Shown here: piece by piece, positions 8,816 through 17,210 of the stretch
How positions within the stretch are numbered: position 1 is the first letter of the stretch
How the letters are laid out: each line of letters starts with the position of its first letter
From: an uncultured Anderseniella sp.
GTDB lineage: Bacteria > Pseudomonadota > Alphaproteobacteria > Rhizobiales > Aestuariivirgaceae
Reading direction: 5' to 3'
Assembly (NCBI GenBank): GCA_947488295.1
Contig: CANKYU010000005.1
Coordinates: forward strand, 310,001 to 374,000
DNA length: 64,000 nucleotides
Position numbers and translations under genes: made by a program
Notes under the pieces: generated by a model
Databases searched by the model: none
Told to the model about the DNA's origin: nothing
The model's input: only the letters and a program-made list of their open reading frames with translations

Positions 8816-10018
8816 ATGACGAAACCGGAAAAAGACCAGTTTTCCATCGAAGTGCATCAGTCCATATCCGGTGTTGATGCCGATACGTGGGACAGGTGCG
8901 CCAACCCGCCGTGGCGTCCTTACAATCCGTTTGTGGCCCATGCATTTCTGAAAGCACTTGAGACATCCGGGTCGGCGGTAGCGGAAACCGGATGGCTGGG
9001 TCAGCACATGCAACTGAAATCCGGCGACGGGCAGACCATTGCCGTCATGCCGTGTTACCTGAAGAACCATTCGCAGGGTGAATACGTCTTTGACTATGGC
9101 TGGGCGGAAGCCATCCAGCGGGCCGGTGGCCGGTATTATCCCAAGCTTCAGATATCGGTTCCGTTCACACCTGCATCAGGTCCGCGCGTGCTTGTTGCGC
9201 ACCAAAATCAGACCCGGCAATGCCGTGCCGCCATGGCCGATGCGTCGGATCAGCTGGCGGGCCGGCTCGGAGCCTCTTCAGCCCATATGACGTTTGTTGA
9301 GGAAGACGAATACACCGACTTCGGCGAATTCGGCTGGCTGCAGCGCAATGACACGCAGTTTCATTGGCACAATGATGAATTTTCATCATTTGATCAGTTC
9401 CTTGGGGTTCTTTCCTCACGCAAGCGCAAGAACATCCGCAAGGAACGCAAAACTGTTGTCGAGAGCGGACTGGACATCCAGGTGCTGACGGGCGCCGACA
9501 TCACCGAAGACCACTGGGACCACTTCTTCCACTTCTACATGGACACCGGTGATCGCAAATGGGGAACGCCGTACCTGACCCGCGAGTTCTTTTCCGCCGT
9601 GGGTGACAACATGGCCGAGGATATTGCCCTTGTCATGGTGCGCAATAACGGACGCTGGGTCGCAGGCGCCATCAACTTCATCGGCGGCGATGCCCTGTAC
9701 GGCCGCAACTGGGGCTGCGTCGAACACCATGACTGCCTGCATTTCGAGGTTTGCTATTACACGGCAATCGAGTTTGCCATTGGCCGTGGCCTGAAACGCG
9801 TCGAAGCCGGTGCGCAAGGCCCGCACAAGCTGGCGCGCGGATACCTGCCCATAACCACACGCTCCGTTCACATGATACAGGATCCACGCCTGCATTCGGC
9901 CGTGGCTGACTATCTTGAACAGGAGCGCAGGGCGGTGGCGCGCGACAACAAGCTGATTGAAGAACATCACTCGCCGTTCAGGAAGGCGCAGCAGCGAGAT
10001 ATGGAAGGCGAGTTTTGA
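8816..10018 (+). CDS. FemAB/GNAT-type acyltransferase of the peptidogalycan family (DUF482)
   Basis: A 400-residue soluble protein with double-GNAT character. The blocks WAGAIN-like WVAGAINFIGGDALYGRNWG, CVEHHDCLHFEVCYY and EAGAQGPHKLARGYLP belong to the family annotated as peptidogalycan biosynthesis/recognition. No active-site residue can be named with confidence. It ends the ridA-phosphodiesterase operon (9-base gap). The last 63 codons (9830-10018) recur at 11213-11401 with 9 base differences, so the gene's 3' end is the anchor of the following array. This copy is intact. Confidence 0.8.
   Translation: MTKPEKDQFSIEVHQSISGVDADTWDRCANPPWRPYNPFVAHAFLKALETSGSAVAETGWLGQHMQLKSGDGQTIAVMPCYLKNHSQGEYVFDYGWAEAIQRAGGRYYPKLQISVPFTPASGPRVLVAHQNQTRQCRAAMADASDQLAGRLGASSAHMTFVEEDEYTDFGEFGWLQRNDTQFHWHNDEFSSFDQFLGVLSSRKRKNIRKERKTVVESGLDIQVLTGADITEDHWDHFFHFYMDTGDRKWGTPYLTREFFSAVGDNMAEDIALVMVRNNGRWVAGAINFIGGDALYGRNWGCVEHHDCLHFEVCYYTAIEFAIGRGLKRVEAGAQGPHKLARGYLPITTRSVHMIQDPRLHSAVADYLEQERRAVARDNKLIEEHHSPFRKAQQRDMEGEF
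9830..10018 (+). repeat. 189-bp direct repeat, copy 1 (3' end of acyltransferase gene)
   Basis: Begins at CTGGCGCGCGGATAC and ends with the TGA stop. It matches 11213-11401 at 180 of 189 positions with no gap. Upstream of CTGGCGCG the two contexts diverge completely. Confidence 0.95.
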
Positions 10019-10085
10019 GCGGTTAGCTTAGCTATTTTTAAGCACCTGGGGTTCAGACTTCTCGTAACCCAAGCAGAGAAGATCC

Positions 10086-11207
10086 GTGAACCAGTCAACC
10101 AGGACATCAGGAAGTTCAAGAAAATCTGTAGCTGTTGGCTGTCTGGTCAGCGGCGTCGCTGCGCTGGTCACATTTGGAACCGCCATCATGATCATGGTTC
10201 CGATGAACTGGGCGGCTGTGTTCGTCTTCTTCCCTTTGATGGGTATCGCTTTGGCAGCGTGGTTGGCTATTGTCAGCATCGCGAACAGAGGTAACGGTGC
10301 GATGTGGAGTGGAACATTGCTTTTCGTCGTGCTCGCGATTGTCAGCTATGCAGCTCTTCGTCTGGGAAATGAATTCGAACGAGCAACAAAGCGCGAAATA
10401 GACACAAAGCTTGGTGAAACTCTGGCCACAAGCAGGGTAATTGAAAGTCCAGTCGGACCTATAGATCGCCTTGCAGTTTCTGGCATACTGTGTGGAAACA
10501 ATGTTTGTGGGCACGCTCTCATGTTTGGCATGGCCAAAGAAGTTGCAATAATTTCACAGCATAATAACTGGGTTACCCACTACCGTTTGCAGCCCATTGA
10601 AAAGTGCCCCACCGACAACGAGACTTATGCAGCTTTTGTTGGTCCACTGCAGGAACTTGGAATATTTGACGCATGTCTGCGCCGAGAGAAAAAAGTACAA
10701 TCTGATCCCTATAGTGAAATCAAGGATGCCGTTGTCATATCTAATAAACGTGGCTCCGACAGGGTTTACAGAACAGTTGCCCACAAACTGGAAATTGGCC
10801 ACATCACAGAAGAATTGGCGCGCTGGGAATATTTCAGATCCACTTATGCGCAACGAAGTTTTGGAAAGCGATTTAGCCAAACAGAATTCCTCGAAGCGCT
10901 TACGGGTATGCACGCAGACAAAGACAAGGCGTTTGTGAAGCGGTCGTTTGCTGATGCTGTGCGACACATCAAGGGTAAAATTGGCCGTATCAAAATGGAG
11001 TACAGAGCCGTTTCCTCTTATTTACACAAACTGGTCAGAGACACACGCGCAAAAACCGGTGGTCCTGTTGTTGTCACGAAAGCAACGGACGACGAACTGC
11101 AGGCCATCATTGAGCATCTGTGTTTTGCCAAGACATCTGAGAAGAGTCATTGCTCCAAAGGGTTCGAATCCCTAAGGAGCACGTACAACATGGAAATTCG
11201 TCCTTGA
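10086..11207 (+). CDS. Unrecognised membrane protein A (3 predicted TM helices, Cys-containing soluble domain)
   Basis: A 373-residue protein I cannot assign to a family. Three hydrophobic segments lie at about 14-38, 41-66 and 72-92, followed by a soluble domain of about 280 residues. Cysteines occur at ILCGNNVCGH, IEKCPT, FDACLR and, near the end, HLCFAK and SHCSKG. By eye it is a diverged paralogue of the protein at 11469: ALMFGMAKEV against ALIYGLSETV, IEKC against FDKC, GIFDAC against GLFFHC, and ITEELARWE against ATAELRRWE. An odd helix count would place the soluble part outside, where cysteines could pair (inference). Base composition is visibly poorer in GC than the flanks. The start is GTG with a modest GAGAAG upstream. 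The last codons run through a hairpin (11152-11180). Confidence 0.6.
   Translation: MNQSTRTSGSSRKSVAVGCLVSGVAALVTFGTAIMIMVPMNWAAVFVFFPLMGIALAAWLAIVSIANRGNGAMWSGTLLFVVLAIVSYAALRLGNEFERATKREIDTKLGETLATSRVIESPVGPIDRLAVSGILCGNNVCGHALMFGMAKEVAIISQHNNWVTHYRLQPIEKCPTDNETYAAFVGPLQELGIFDACLRREKKVQSDPYSEIKDAVVISNKRGSDRVYRTVAHKLEIGHITEELARWEYFRSTYAQRSFGKRFSQTEFLEALTGMHADKDKAFVKRSFADAVRHIKGKIGRIKMEYRAVSSYLHKLVRDTRAKTGGPVVVTKATDDELQAIIEHLCFAKTSEKSHCSKGFESLRSTYNMEIRP
11152..11180 (+). other. Hairpin with tRNA T-arm-like core at array junction
   Basis: Arms GCTCC (11152-11156) and GGAGC (11176-11180) enclose a symmetric AA/AA internal loop, then AGGG and CCCT arms around TTCGAAT. The core GGTTCGAATCC is the wording of a tRNA T-arm. 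It lies 33 bases before the duplicated acyltransferase tail and inside the end of gene A. No complete tRNA can be folded around it. It could be a remnant of a tRNA 3' end or coincidence. Confidence 0.5.
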
Positions 11208-11212
11208 TTGAC

Positions 11213-11401
11213 CTGGCGCGCGGATACCTGCCCGTAACCACACGCTCCGTCCACATGATACAGGACCCACGCCTGCACTCGGCTGTATCTGACTATCTTG
11301 AACAGGAGCGCAGGGCGGTGGCGCGGGACAACAAGCTGATTGAAGAACATCACTCGCCGTTCAGGAAGGCGCAGCAGCGGGATATGGAAGGCGAGTTTTG
11401 A
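11213..11401 (+). pseudogene. Orphan 3' fragment of the acyltransferase gene (direct repeat, copy 2)
   Basis: This is the second copy of the last 63 codons of the gene at 8816-10018, with no upstream part and no start of its own. Against copy 1 there are 9 base differences: 7 are synonymous third-position changes and 2 give conservative replacements (Ile to Val, Ala to Ser). The reading frame and stop are intact. The excess of silent changes means this fragment diverged while part of a working gene, so it is not a recent in-place duplication that decayed. It separates membrane proteins A and B and is best read as a recombination scar. Confidence 0.9.
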
Positions 11402-11468
11402 AGCTTTGTCTTAATCCGTGGTAAGCACCCTGAGAATACACTCGCTCCGCATACAAAGTGAGAGTCTA

Positions 11469-12680
11469 ATGAGCGGCGAAACCCGACACCGGAACGACAA
11501 ATCACCATCTGGATTTCATGACCGGAAAATCGCTATCTGGAAGCTGCTGGCATTGGGGACCTGCCTTGCTTGCGTTCTGTTTGCGCTCAGGAGTGCTTTG
11601 CTGCTGCTGTATCTTGGCGTTGTGGCTGAATCAATCATCGCGATACTTGTTTTCTTCGCCTTGTTGCTGGGGCTGTTCAAGATCCTGTCAACACCGTTTG
11701 GTGGAATATCACAGCAGCAACCGGGCGCGTTGGCGTGGGTGTTTGCCTGTTTTGCTGCATTGGTCATCTATTTGAGTGTTTTTGTGATTGGGGAAAAAAC
11801 TGCACAAAGCACGCCATTTTCCGAACGCTCCACATTTGCAGTCAACCATCATGGAAATAACCTGGGGCTTATGAGTTCCAACAAGTCACGTGTCGTCGAC
11901 TGCTATATTCTTGAAGCATGTTACCTGGCGCTGATCTACGGGTTGTCGGAAACGGTCTCGGTGACGGTCAAGCACCAACACTTCCACGTTGCTTGGCAAA
12001 CGAAGACATTGAAGCTTTCGAGTTTCGACAAGTGTAGTGGTGTTGGGAACAAATACAGACTGAAGCGTGACCAGGAAAAATTGCAAAGCCATGGGTTGTT
12101 TTTTCACTGTATAGAGACCCTGAAAACCGAAAATTCGAGCGATCTTTATGAAGCCTTGCCCGATGGGCTTTTTGTGCGGGACGGCCGGCAAGATCCATCG
12201 GTAACACGACCGTTTACATTCGGAAGATCTGGTACCAATGTCCTTGTCGCCACCCAGGTGCGCAACCACAAGGCAACGGCTGAACTACGGCGCTGGGAAA
12301 AGATTCACTACCCCTACACGGATAGGCGGGTTGGTACAGTATTCCACCTTTTGGGATTTGTTGCCGGCTTGTATGGACACGAAGTATATTCGTTAAACAC
12401 GCATTTCGAGCTGCCTCTAGAGAAGGCAATTCAAAAAGCACTCGCAGCGGTCGACTACGACCATTTCCTTCCGATGGCCGCTCTTGATTACGTGGCTGAT
12501 GTACAAAAACTTCACATAGGGCGTGATTCAAACGCGCAGTCGAGTTTATCGCGCCGGGCGAATTTGCAGTATTGGCAACTGATGAACAGAAGTTGCAGTA
12601 AACTGAAAAATCCTGACTTCTGCATCGCCAGATACAAAAGAACAGCGCAGGAATTAGGTATTGTTGCCAAGTCACAGTGA
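11469..12680 (+). CDS. Unrecognised membrane protein B (3 predicted TM helices, paralogue of protein A)
   Basis: About 403 residues from ATG 11469; a GTG 17 codons upstream is possible, but GTGAGAG just before 11469 favours the ATG. Hydrophobic segments lie at about 22-46, 47-72 and 88-110. A soluble domain of about 290 residues follows, with cysteines at DCYILEAC, FDKCSG, FHCIET and, at the end, RSCSKLKNPDFCIARY. Similarity to protein A (about 20-25% by eye) includes the ALIYGL, DKC, GLFFHC and AELRRWE positions and a terminal Cys pair. I do not recognise the family. It follows the orphan acyltransferase tail as protein A follows the intact one, and shows the same lower GC than the HIT gene downstream. 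Confidence 0.6.
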   Translation: MSGETRHRNDKSPSGFHDRKIAIWKLLALGTCLACVLFALRSALLLLYLGVVAESIIAILVFFALLLGLFKILSTPFGGISQQQPGALAWVFACFAALVIYLSVFVIGEKTAQSTPFSERSTFAVNHHGNNLGLMSSNKSRVVDCYILEACYLALIYGLSETVSVTVKHQHFHVAWQTKTLKLSSFDKCSGVGNKYRLKRDQEKLQSHGLFFHCIETLKTENSSDLYEALPDGLFVRDGRQDPSVTRPFTFGRSGTNVLVATQVRNHKATAELRRWEKIHYPYTDRRVGTVFHLLGFVAGLYGHEVYSLNTHFELPLEKAIQKALAAVDYDHFLPMAALDYVADVQKLHIGRDSNAQSSLSRRANLQYWQLMNRSCSKLKNPDFCIARYKRTAQELGIVAKSQ

Positions 12681-12723
12681 CGCTGATATCCCATAGGCTC
12701 TTACCGCGATTGACGAGCAGCAC

Positions 12724-13155
12724 ATGACCTCCACACCCTACGACGACAGCAACATCTTCGCCAAAATTCTGCGCGGCGAGTTGCCCAGCCATAAAGTCTA
12801 TGAAGACGACAAGACCATCGCGATCATGGACATCATGCCGCGTGCTGACGGTCATTGCCTGGTCATTCCCAAGGCGGCGTCCAGGAACATGCTTGACATT
12901 GCAGCAGATGATCTCAATGCGGTGATGGCGACGGTGCAGAAAATGGCGCATGCGGTGACCAGGGCCTTTGACGCGGATGGCGTGACCATCCAGCAGTTCA
13001 ACGAGAGCGCCGGTGGCCAGGTCGTGTTTCACACCCATGTGCACGTGATCCCGCGCCATGAAGGCATCAAAATGCGCCCGCCGGCGGCCGACATGGCTGA
13101 TCAGGACGATCTGGCCGACTGGGCTGAAAAGCTGCGAGCCGCATTGGCAGGTTGA
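12724..13155 (+). CDS. HIT family nucleotide-binding protein
   Basis: A 143-residue histidine-triad hydrolase. The motif FHTHVHVIPRH contains the HxHxH triad near residue 102, and the N-terminal IFAKILRGELPSHKVYEDD is typical of the HinT-like branch. Such enzymes split adenylated or otherwise nucleotidylated small molecules. GC content returns to the window's norm here, marking the right end of the accessory segment. It is convergent with azlD. Confidence 0.9.
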   Translation: MTSTPYDDSNIFAKILRGELPSHKVYEDDKTIAIMDIMPRADGHCLVIPKAASRNMLDIAADDLNAVMATVQKMAHAVTRAFDADGVTIQQFNESAGGQVVFHTHVHVIPRHEGIKMRPPAADMADQDDLADWAEKLRAALAG

Positions 13156-13178
13156 GCCATCTTGTCCGCAGAGCCGGT

Positions 13179-13514
13179 TTAGCCCAGAACCATGTGCAAC
13201 AGGACCAGTGCGATGACCGTGGCGAACGTCGCGATCTGCGTTGATCGCGACGCTGCATAAAAACTACCGATGCCGATCGCAACCGCGGCAAGCCGGTGTT
13301 CCACTGCTATAGTGGCCAGAACCCCTGATGGTGCGATGACCATGCGCATGACAAGGGCTGCAACCAGTGCCGTGGATACCGCCCTCACCCACAACAGCAA
13401 GTCGCTTTCCGGATCAATGCGGGTGACCGCGACCACTGCCAGCGCCCGCCACAGGTAGGTGGCGACGAAACCGGCCGGGATCATGGCCGCAAGAATGAGG
13501 GTGAGTTGGGTCAT
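13179..13514 (-). CDS. azlD: AzlD family small subunit of branched-chain amino acid exporter
   Basis: A 111-residue membrane protein with about four hydrophobic segments; it begins MTQLTLILAAMIPAGFVATY. AzlD is the short partner that works with AzlC to export branched-chain or other hydrophobic amino acids. A longer frame exists upstream, but the ATG at 13512-13514 overlaps the azlC stop (ATGA), which fixes the start and shows translational coupling. Confidence 0.88.
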   Translation of the reverse strand: MTQLTLILAAMIPAGFVATYLWRALAVVAVTRIDPESDLLLWVRAVSTALVAALVMRMVIAPSGVLATIAVEHRLAAVAIGIGSFYAASRSTQIATFATVIALVLLHMVLG

Positions 13515-14272
13515 TTCAGCAACCCCTTGCGCCTTGGCCGCAGGCAGACAAATGCCAGCGTCCCGCCACCAAGCCCGGCGATCAGCAGATCGAAGTCCGG
13601 TGCGTAATAGCGTGCAATCGGCAACAGGACACACCCCAGAAGAATTGCAGCGTAGTCGAACCGCCAGATGGCGCCGGACAACAGGGACAGCAGGAAGAAG
13701 GCGGGCGTAAAAAACACCATGGCGGCAGCCAGTGCCGGCGGCAGGCTGTCGGCCAGGTAGTATCCGGCCGGTACGACCAGCATCATCATTGCCATGAGCG
13801 CAGTGCCCAGACCCACCAGCCACGGCAACTGCCTCGGCGCTGAAACGTCATGCAGACTGGTCAGCGACATCACCCAGACGGTCACCGCAGTGAAATGGCC
13901 AAGCAGAAATTCCGGCCACCGTTTCGCCTTTCTCAACCGGACCTGTGCCAGCACTCCGATGGTCATGGGCATCAACCGCACAGCCGTCAGGGAAACCGCA
14001 GCCGCAATGAGAAGCAACGCAACGCCGGACTGCCACATGGTCACGAACAGAACCTGGCCGGGCAATGCCCATATCAGGGGGATTGTCGCAACACCGGCAA
14101 GCAACGGAAACCCGACATCGTGGATCAAGGCACCGAAACCTGTGAATGAGCAGGCCATGACCAGGCCCGGCAGGGAAAACGCGGCCCTGGTACCGCCTGC
14201 CATCCCGGCCCAGTCGTAGTCCGCGACGTCCTCGTCAGTGTCTGTTTGCGTGGTCTGCCCCATGGTGAGCAT
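13511..14272 (-). CDS. azlC: AzlC family large subunit of branched-chain amino acid exporter
   Basis: About 253 residues with 6-8 hydrophobic segments. The N-terminal DWAGMAGGTRAAFSLPGLVMACSFTGFG region and the TSLHDVSAP and LRKAKRWPEF blocks match the AzlC permease family. It forms a complex with AzlD, encoded in overlap. The start is uncertain: ATG at 14272 and ATG at 14263 are both plausible and neither has a strong ribosome-binding site. Transcription probably starts between the clpA terminator and this gene. Confidence 0.85.
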   Translation of the reverse strand: MLTMGQTTQTDTDEDVADYDWAGMAGGTRAAFSLPGLVMACSFTGFGALIHDVGFPLLAGVATIPLIWALPGQVLFVTMWQSGVALLLIAAAVSLTAVRLMPMTIGVLAQVRLRKAKRWPEFLLGHFTAVTVWVMSLTSLHDVSAPRQLPWLVGLGTALMAMMMLVVPAGYYLADSLPPALAAAMVFFTPAFFLLSLLSGAIWRFDYAAILLGCVLLPIARYYAPDFDLLIAGLGGGTLAFVCLRPRRKGLLK

Positions 14273-14332
14273 GTGTACCGGGTAGCAACAGCCCGCCGCA
14301 ACCCGCGCCACCGCATGGTTTGCATGCGAAAA

Positions 14333-14356
14333 CGCCGGACCTGTTGAGATCCGGCG
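14333..14356 (-). terminator. Rho-independent terminator after clpA
   Basis: CGCCGGA (14333-14339) and TCCGGCG (14350-14356) form a perfect 7-bp stem around a 10-base loop. Read on the minus strand it is followed by TTTTCG. It lies 40 bases past the clpA stop and before azlC. Confidence 0.8.
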
Positions 14357-14396
14357 CTGGTGCTGACTATTTTACAGGACGATTTGCGGCAGCTGG

Positions 14397-16850
14397 TTAT
14401 TTCACCTTTTCGGTGCGTCCCGACGCCCCGCCGTCGCCCTTTTTCTTTTTCGGTGCGGCCTTGGATGCAGGCGACGGTGTCCGTGACTTCTTGGCAGACG
14501 GTTTCTTGTTGCGCGGCAGGGATTTGCGCTCGACCGGCTTCGGCAGGGCTTTCTCCTGGTCACGCGACAGGAACTTGAACTTGAGTTCATCCAGCCCCTG
14601 GTCATCCTTGCCAAGCAGGACACTTACCGTACCGCCCTTGACCAGCTTGCCGAACAGCACCTCATCAGCCAGAGGCTGCTTGATGTATTTCTGAATGACA
14701 CGCGACAGTGGCCGCGCACCCATCTGTTCGTCATAACCTTCCCGGGCCAGCCAGTCAGCGGCATCGTCAGACAGCTCGATATTGATCTGGCGCTCGTCCA
14801 GTTGTGCTTCCAGTTGCAGGACAAACTTCTGCACAACCATGCGCACGACTTCCGGCGGCAGATGACCGAATCCGATCACCGAATCGAGACGGTTGCGGAA
14901 TTCAGGCGTGAACATCTTGGTGATTGCCTCACTGTCATCACCTTCACGTTTGGACCGGGTAAAACCAAATGCGGATTTAGCCAGATCGGCGGCACCGGCA
15001 TTGGTGGTCATGATCAGGATGACATTGCGGAAGTCGATCGACTTGCCGTTGTGATCCGTCAGCTTGCCGTGATCCATGACCTGCAGCAGGATATTGAACA
15101 GGTCCGGGTGAGCCTTCTCGATCTCATCCAGCAGCAATACGCTGTACGGGTTCTGATCAATGCCGTCGGTCAGCAGCCCGCCCTGGTCGAAACCGACATA
15201 GCCGGGAGGTGCGCCGATGAGGCGGGACACGGAATGGCGTTCCATGTACTCGGACATGTCGAAACGCAGCAACTCGACACCCAGCACCGCTGCCAGCTGT
15301 TTTGCCACTTCGGTCTTGCCGACGCCGGTCGGACCGGAGAACAGATAACATCCTATCGGCTTTTCCGGTTCCCGCAGCCCTGCCCGCGACAGCTTGATCG
15401 CAGACGAAAGCGCGCTGATGGCGTCATCCTGGCCGAACACGACACGCTTCAGTTCCGTGTCCAGATCCTTGAGCAGCTCCTGGTCGTTCTTGGATACGGA
15501 CTTCGGCGGGATGCGTGCCATGGTCGCAATAACATCCTCGATGTCTTTGACATCAATGGTTTTCTTGCGCTTGTTTTCAGCGATCAGCATTTGTGACGCG
15601 CCGCTTTCATCGATGACATCGATGGCCTTGTCCGGCAACTTGCGGTCGTTGATGTAACGGCTGGATAGTTCCACGGCCGACTTGATGGCGTCATTGGTAT
15701 AGCGAACCTTGTGGAATTCCTCGAAATAGGGCTTCAGGCCGGTGAGTATCTTGACCGCATCCGGTACCGACGGTTCCTTGACATCGATCTTCTGGAACCG
15801 GCGCACCAGAGCCCTGTCCTTCTCGAAATGCTGGCGGTACTCCTTGTAGGTGGTCGACCCCATACAGCGCAGGGAGCCAGCCGACAGGGCCGGTTTGAGC
15901 AGGTTGGAGGCATCCATCGCCCCGCCGGACGTGGCGCCTGCCCCGATCACTGTGTGGATTTCGTCGATGAACATGATGGCACCATCAAATTCCTCGATCT
16001 CCTTGATCACAGCCTTGAGGCGTTCTTCGAAATCTCCGCGATAGCGCGTGCCGGCCAGCAGGACGCCCATGTCCAGCTGAAATATGGTGCAGTCCTTCAG
16101 AACCTCCGGCACTTCACCCTTGACGATCTTGCGGGCAAGACCTTCAGCAATTGCGGTCTTGCCGACACCGGGATCGCCGACGAACAATGGATTGTTCTTG
16201 GACCTGCGGCACAGGACCTGGATGGTCCGGTTGACCTCGAATTCGCGGCCAATCAGCGGGTCGATCTTGCCGTCGGTGGCTTTCTGATTGAGGTTGATGC
16301 AGAAATTATCAAGTGCGTCACCGGACTTTTCGCCGTCGATGACATCCTCGCCCTCATCACCGTCTTCCTCAGAAGATGACCCCTGCACCGAACGGCTTTC
16401 CGACAGTCCGGGCTTTTTGGCAATGCCATGGGAAATGAAATTGACCGCGTCGTACCGCGTCATGTCCTGTTCCTGCAGGAAATAGGCAGCATGGCTCTCG
16501 CGTTCGGCAAAGATGGCAACAAGCACATTGGCTCCGGTTACCTCTTCACGTCCCGACGACTGCACATGAATGACGGCACGCTGGATCACGCGCTGGAACC
16601 CGGCTGTCGGCTTGGCGTCGTCGCCTGTCGCCATCACCAGGCTTGCCAGATCGTTGTCGACATAGTTTTCCAGGCTGCGGCGCAGCTGGTCCACGTCGAC
16701 ACTGCACGCGCGCATGACGGAAGCTGCATCCTTGTCATCGACCAGGGCAAGCAACAAATGCTCCAGCGTTGCGTATTCATGGCTGCGGTCACTGGCCAGG
16801 GCCAGCGCCCTGTGCAGCGCCTGTTCGAGACTACGAGAAAATGTGGGCAC
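14397..16850 (-). CDS. clpA: ATP-dependent Clp protease ATP-binding subunit ClpA
   Basis: An 817-residue AAA+ unfoldase that feeds substrates to ClpP. The Clp-N repeats (about 1-145, beginning MPTFSRSLEQALHRAL) receive ClpS. The first AAA module has Walker A GDPGVGKTAIAEGL (about 228) and Walker B IMFIDEIH; the second has Walker A GPTGVGKTEVAKQL (about 510) and VLLLDEIEKAHPD. The ClpP-binding loop (IGF-type) is seen in DSVIGFGHLP. The start is GTG with AGGAG seven bases upstream, only 9 bases after clpS. The C-terminus has an extra 35-residue Lys/Pro/Ala-rich tail not present in E. coli ClpA (758 residues). Confidence 0.95.
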   Translation of the reverse strand: MPTFSRSLEQALHRALALASDRSHEYATLEHLLLALVDDKDAASVMRACSVDVDQLRRSLENYVDNDLASLVMATGDDAKPTAGFQRVIQRAVIHVQSSGREEVTGANVLVAIFAERESHAAYFLQEQDMTRYDAVNFISHGIAKKPGLSESRSVQGSSSEEDGDEGEDVIDGEKSGDALDNFCINLNQKATDGKIDPLIGREFEVNRTIQVLCRRSKNNPLFVGDPGVGKTAIAEGLARKIVKGEVPEVLKDCTIFQLDMGVLLAGTRYRGDFEERLKAVIKEIEEFDGAIMFIDEIHTVIGAGATSGGAMDASNLLKPALSAGSLRCMGSTTYKEYRQHFEKDRALVRRFQKIDVKEPSVPDAVKILTGLKPYFEEFHKVRYTNDAIKSAVELSSRYINDRKLPDKAIDVIDESGASQMLIAENKRKKTIDVKDIEDVIATMARIPPKSVSKNDQELLKDLDTELKRVVFGQDDAISALSSAIKLSRAGLREPEKPIGCYLFSGPTGVGKTEVAKQLAAVLGVELLRFDMSEYMERHSVSRLIGAPPGYVGFDQGGLLTDGIDQNPYSVLLLDEIEKAHPDLFNILLQVMDHGKLTDHNGKSIDFRNVILIMTTNAGAADLAKSAFGFTRSKREGDDSEAITKMFTPEFRNRLDSVIGFGHLPPEVVRMVVQKFVLQLEAQLDERQINIELSDDAADWLAREGYDEQMGARPLSRVIQKYIKQPLADEVLFGKLVKGGTVSVLLGKDDQGLDELKFKFLSRDQEKALPKPVERKSLPRNKKPSAKKSRTPSPASKAAPKKKKGDGGASGRTEKVK

Positions 16851-16859
16851 GGGAGGCTC

Positions 16860-17210
16860 CTATTCCTTTTCCATGGTGCATTGCAGCGGATGTGAGTGCT
16901 GTCTGGCAAAATCCATGACTTGTGTAACTTTTGTTTCCGCAATTTCGTAGGTGTAGACCCCACACACACCGACGCCCTTCTGATGCACATGTAACATTAC
17001 GACGGTAGCCTCTTCCCGGTTTTTACCAAAGAACCGCTCCAGTACGTGCACCACGAACTCCATGGGCGTATAATCATCGTTCAAAAGAAGCACCTTGTAC
17101 ATGCTGGGCTTCTTGGTTTTGACCTGTTCGCGCGTGATGACACCGGTCTGGCCTTCGCCACCGCCGTCCTCACCATCCTTGTTGTCTTTGTCAGACAGAT
17201 AAATAGACAT
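16860..17210 (-). CDS. clpS: Clp protease adaptor ClpS
   Basis: A 116-residue adaptor that delivers N-degron substrates to ClpA. The core KVLLLNDDYTPMEFVVHVLE includes the NDDYTPMEFV signature that binds N-terminal Leu, Phe, Tyr and Trp. HVHQKGVGVCGVYTYEIAE and the C-terminal HPLQCTMEKE are also typical. The start at 17208-17210 gives MSIYLSDKD; the open frame upstream is not family-like. The acidic/Gly-rich N-terminal 30 residues are the flexible extension. It forms an operon with clpA. Confidence 0.95.
   Translation of the reverse strand: MSIYLSDKDNKDGEDGGGEGQTGVITREQVKTKKPSMYKVLLLNDDYTPMEFVVHVLERFFGKNREEATVVMLHVHQKGVGVCGVYTYEIAETKVTQVMDFARQHSHPLQCTMEKE

Noticed and set aside
11130..11200. 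Complete tRNA gene around the GGTTCGAATCC core
   Set aside because: No D-arm, anticodon stem or matching 5' acceptor can be folded; only the T-arm-like hairpin is supported.
11150..11401. Short open frame covering the orphan acyltransferase tail
   Set aside because: It would start at a TTG inside gene A and encode only the last 63 residues of the acyltransferase plus unrelated sequence. No start signal is seen; I treat it as a gene remnant.
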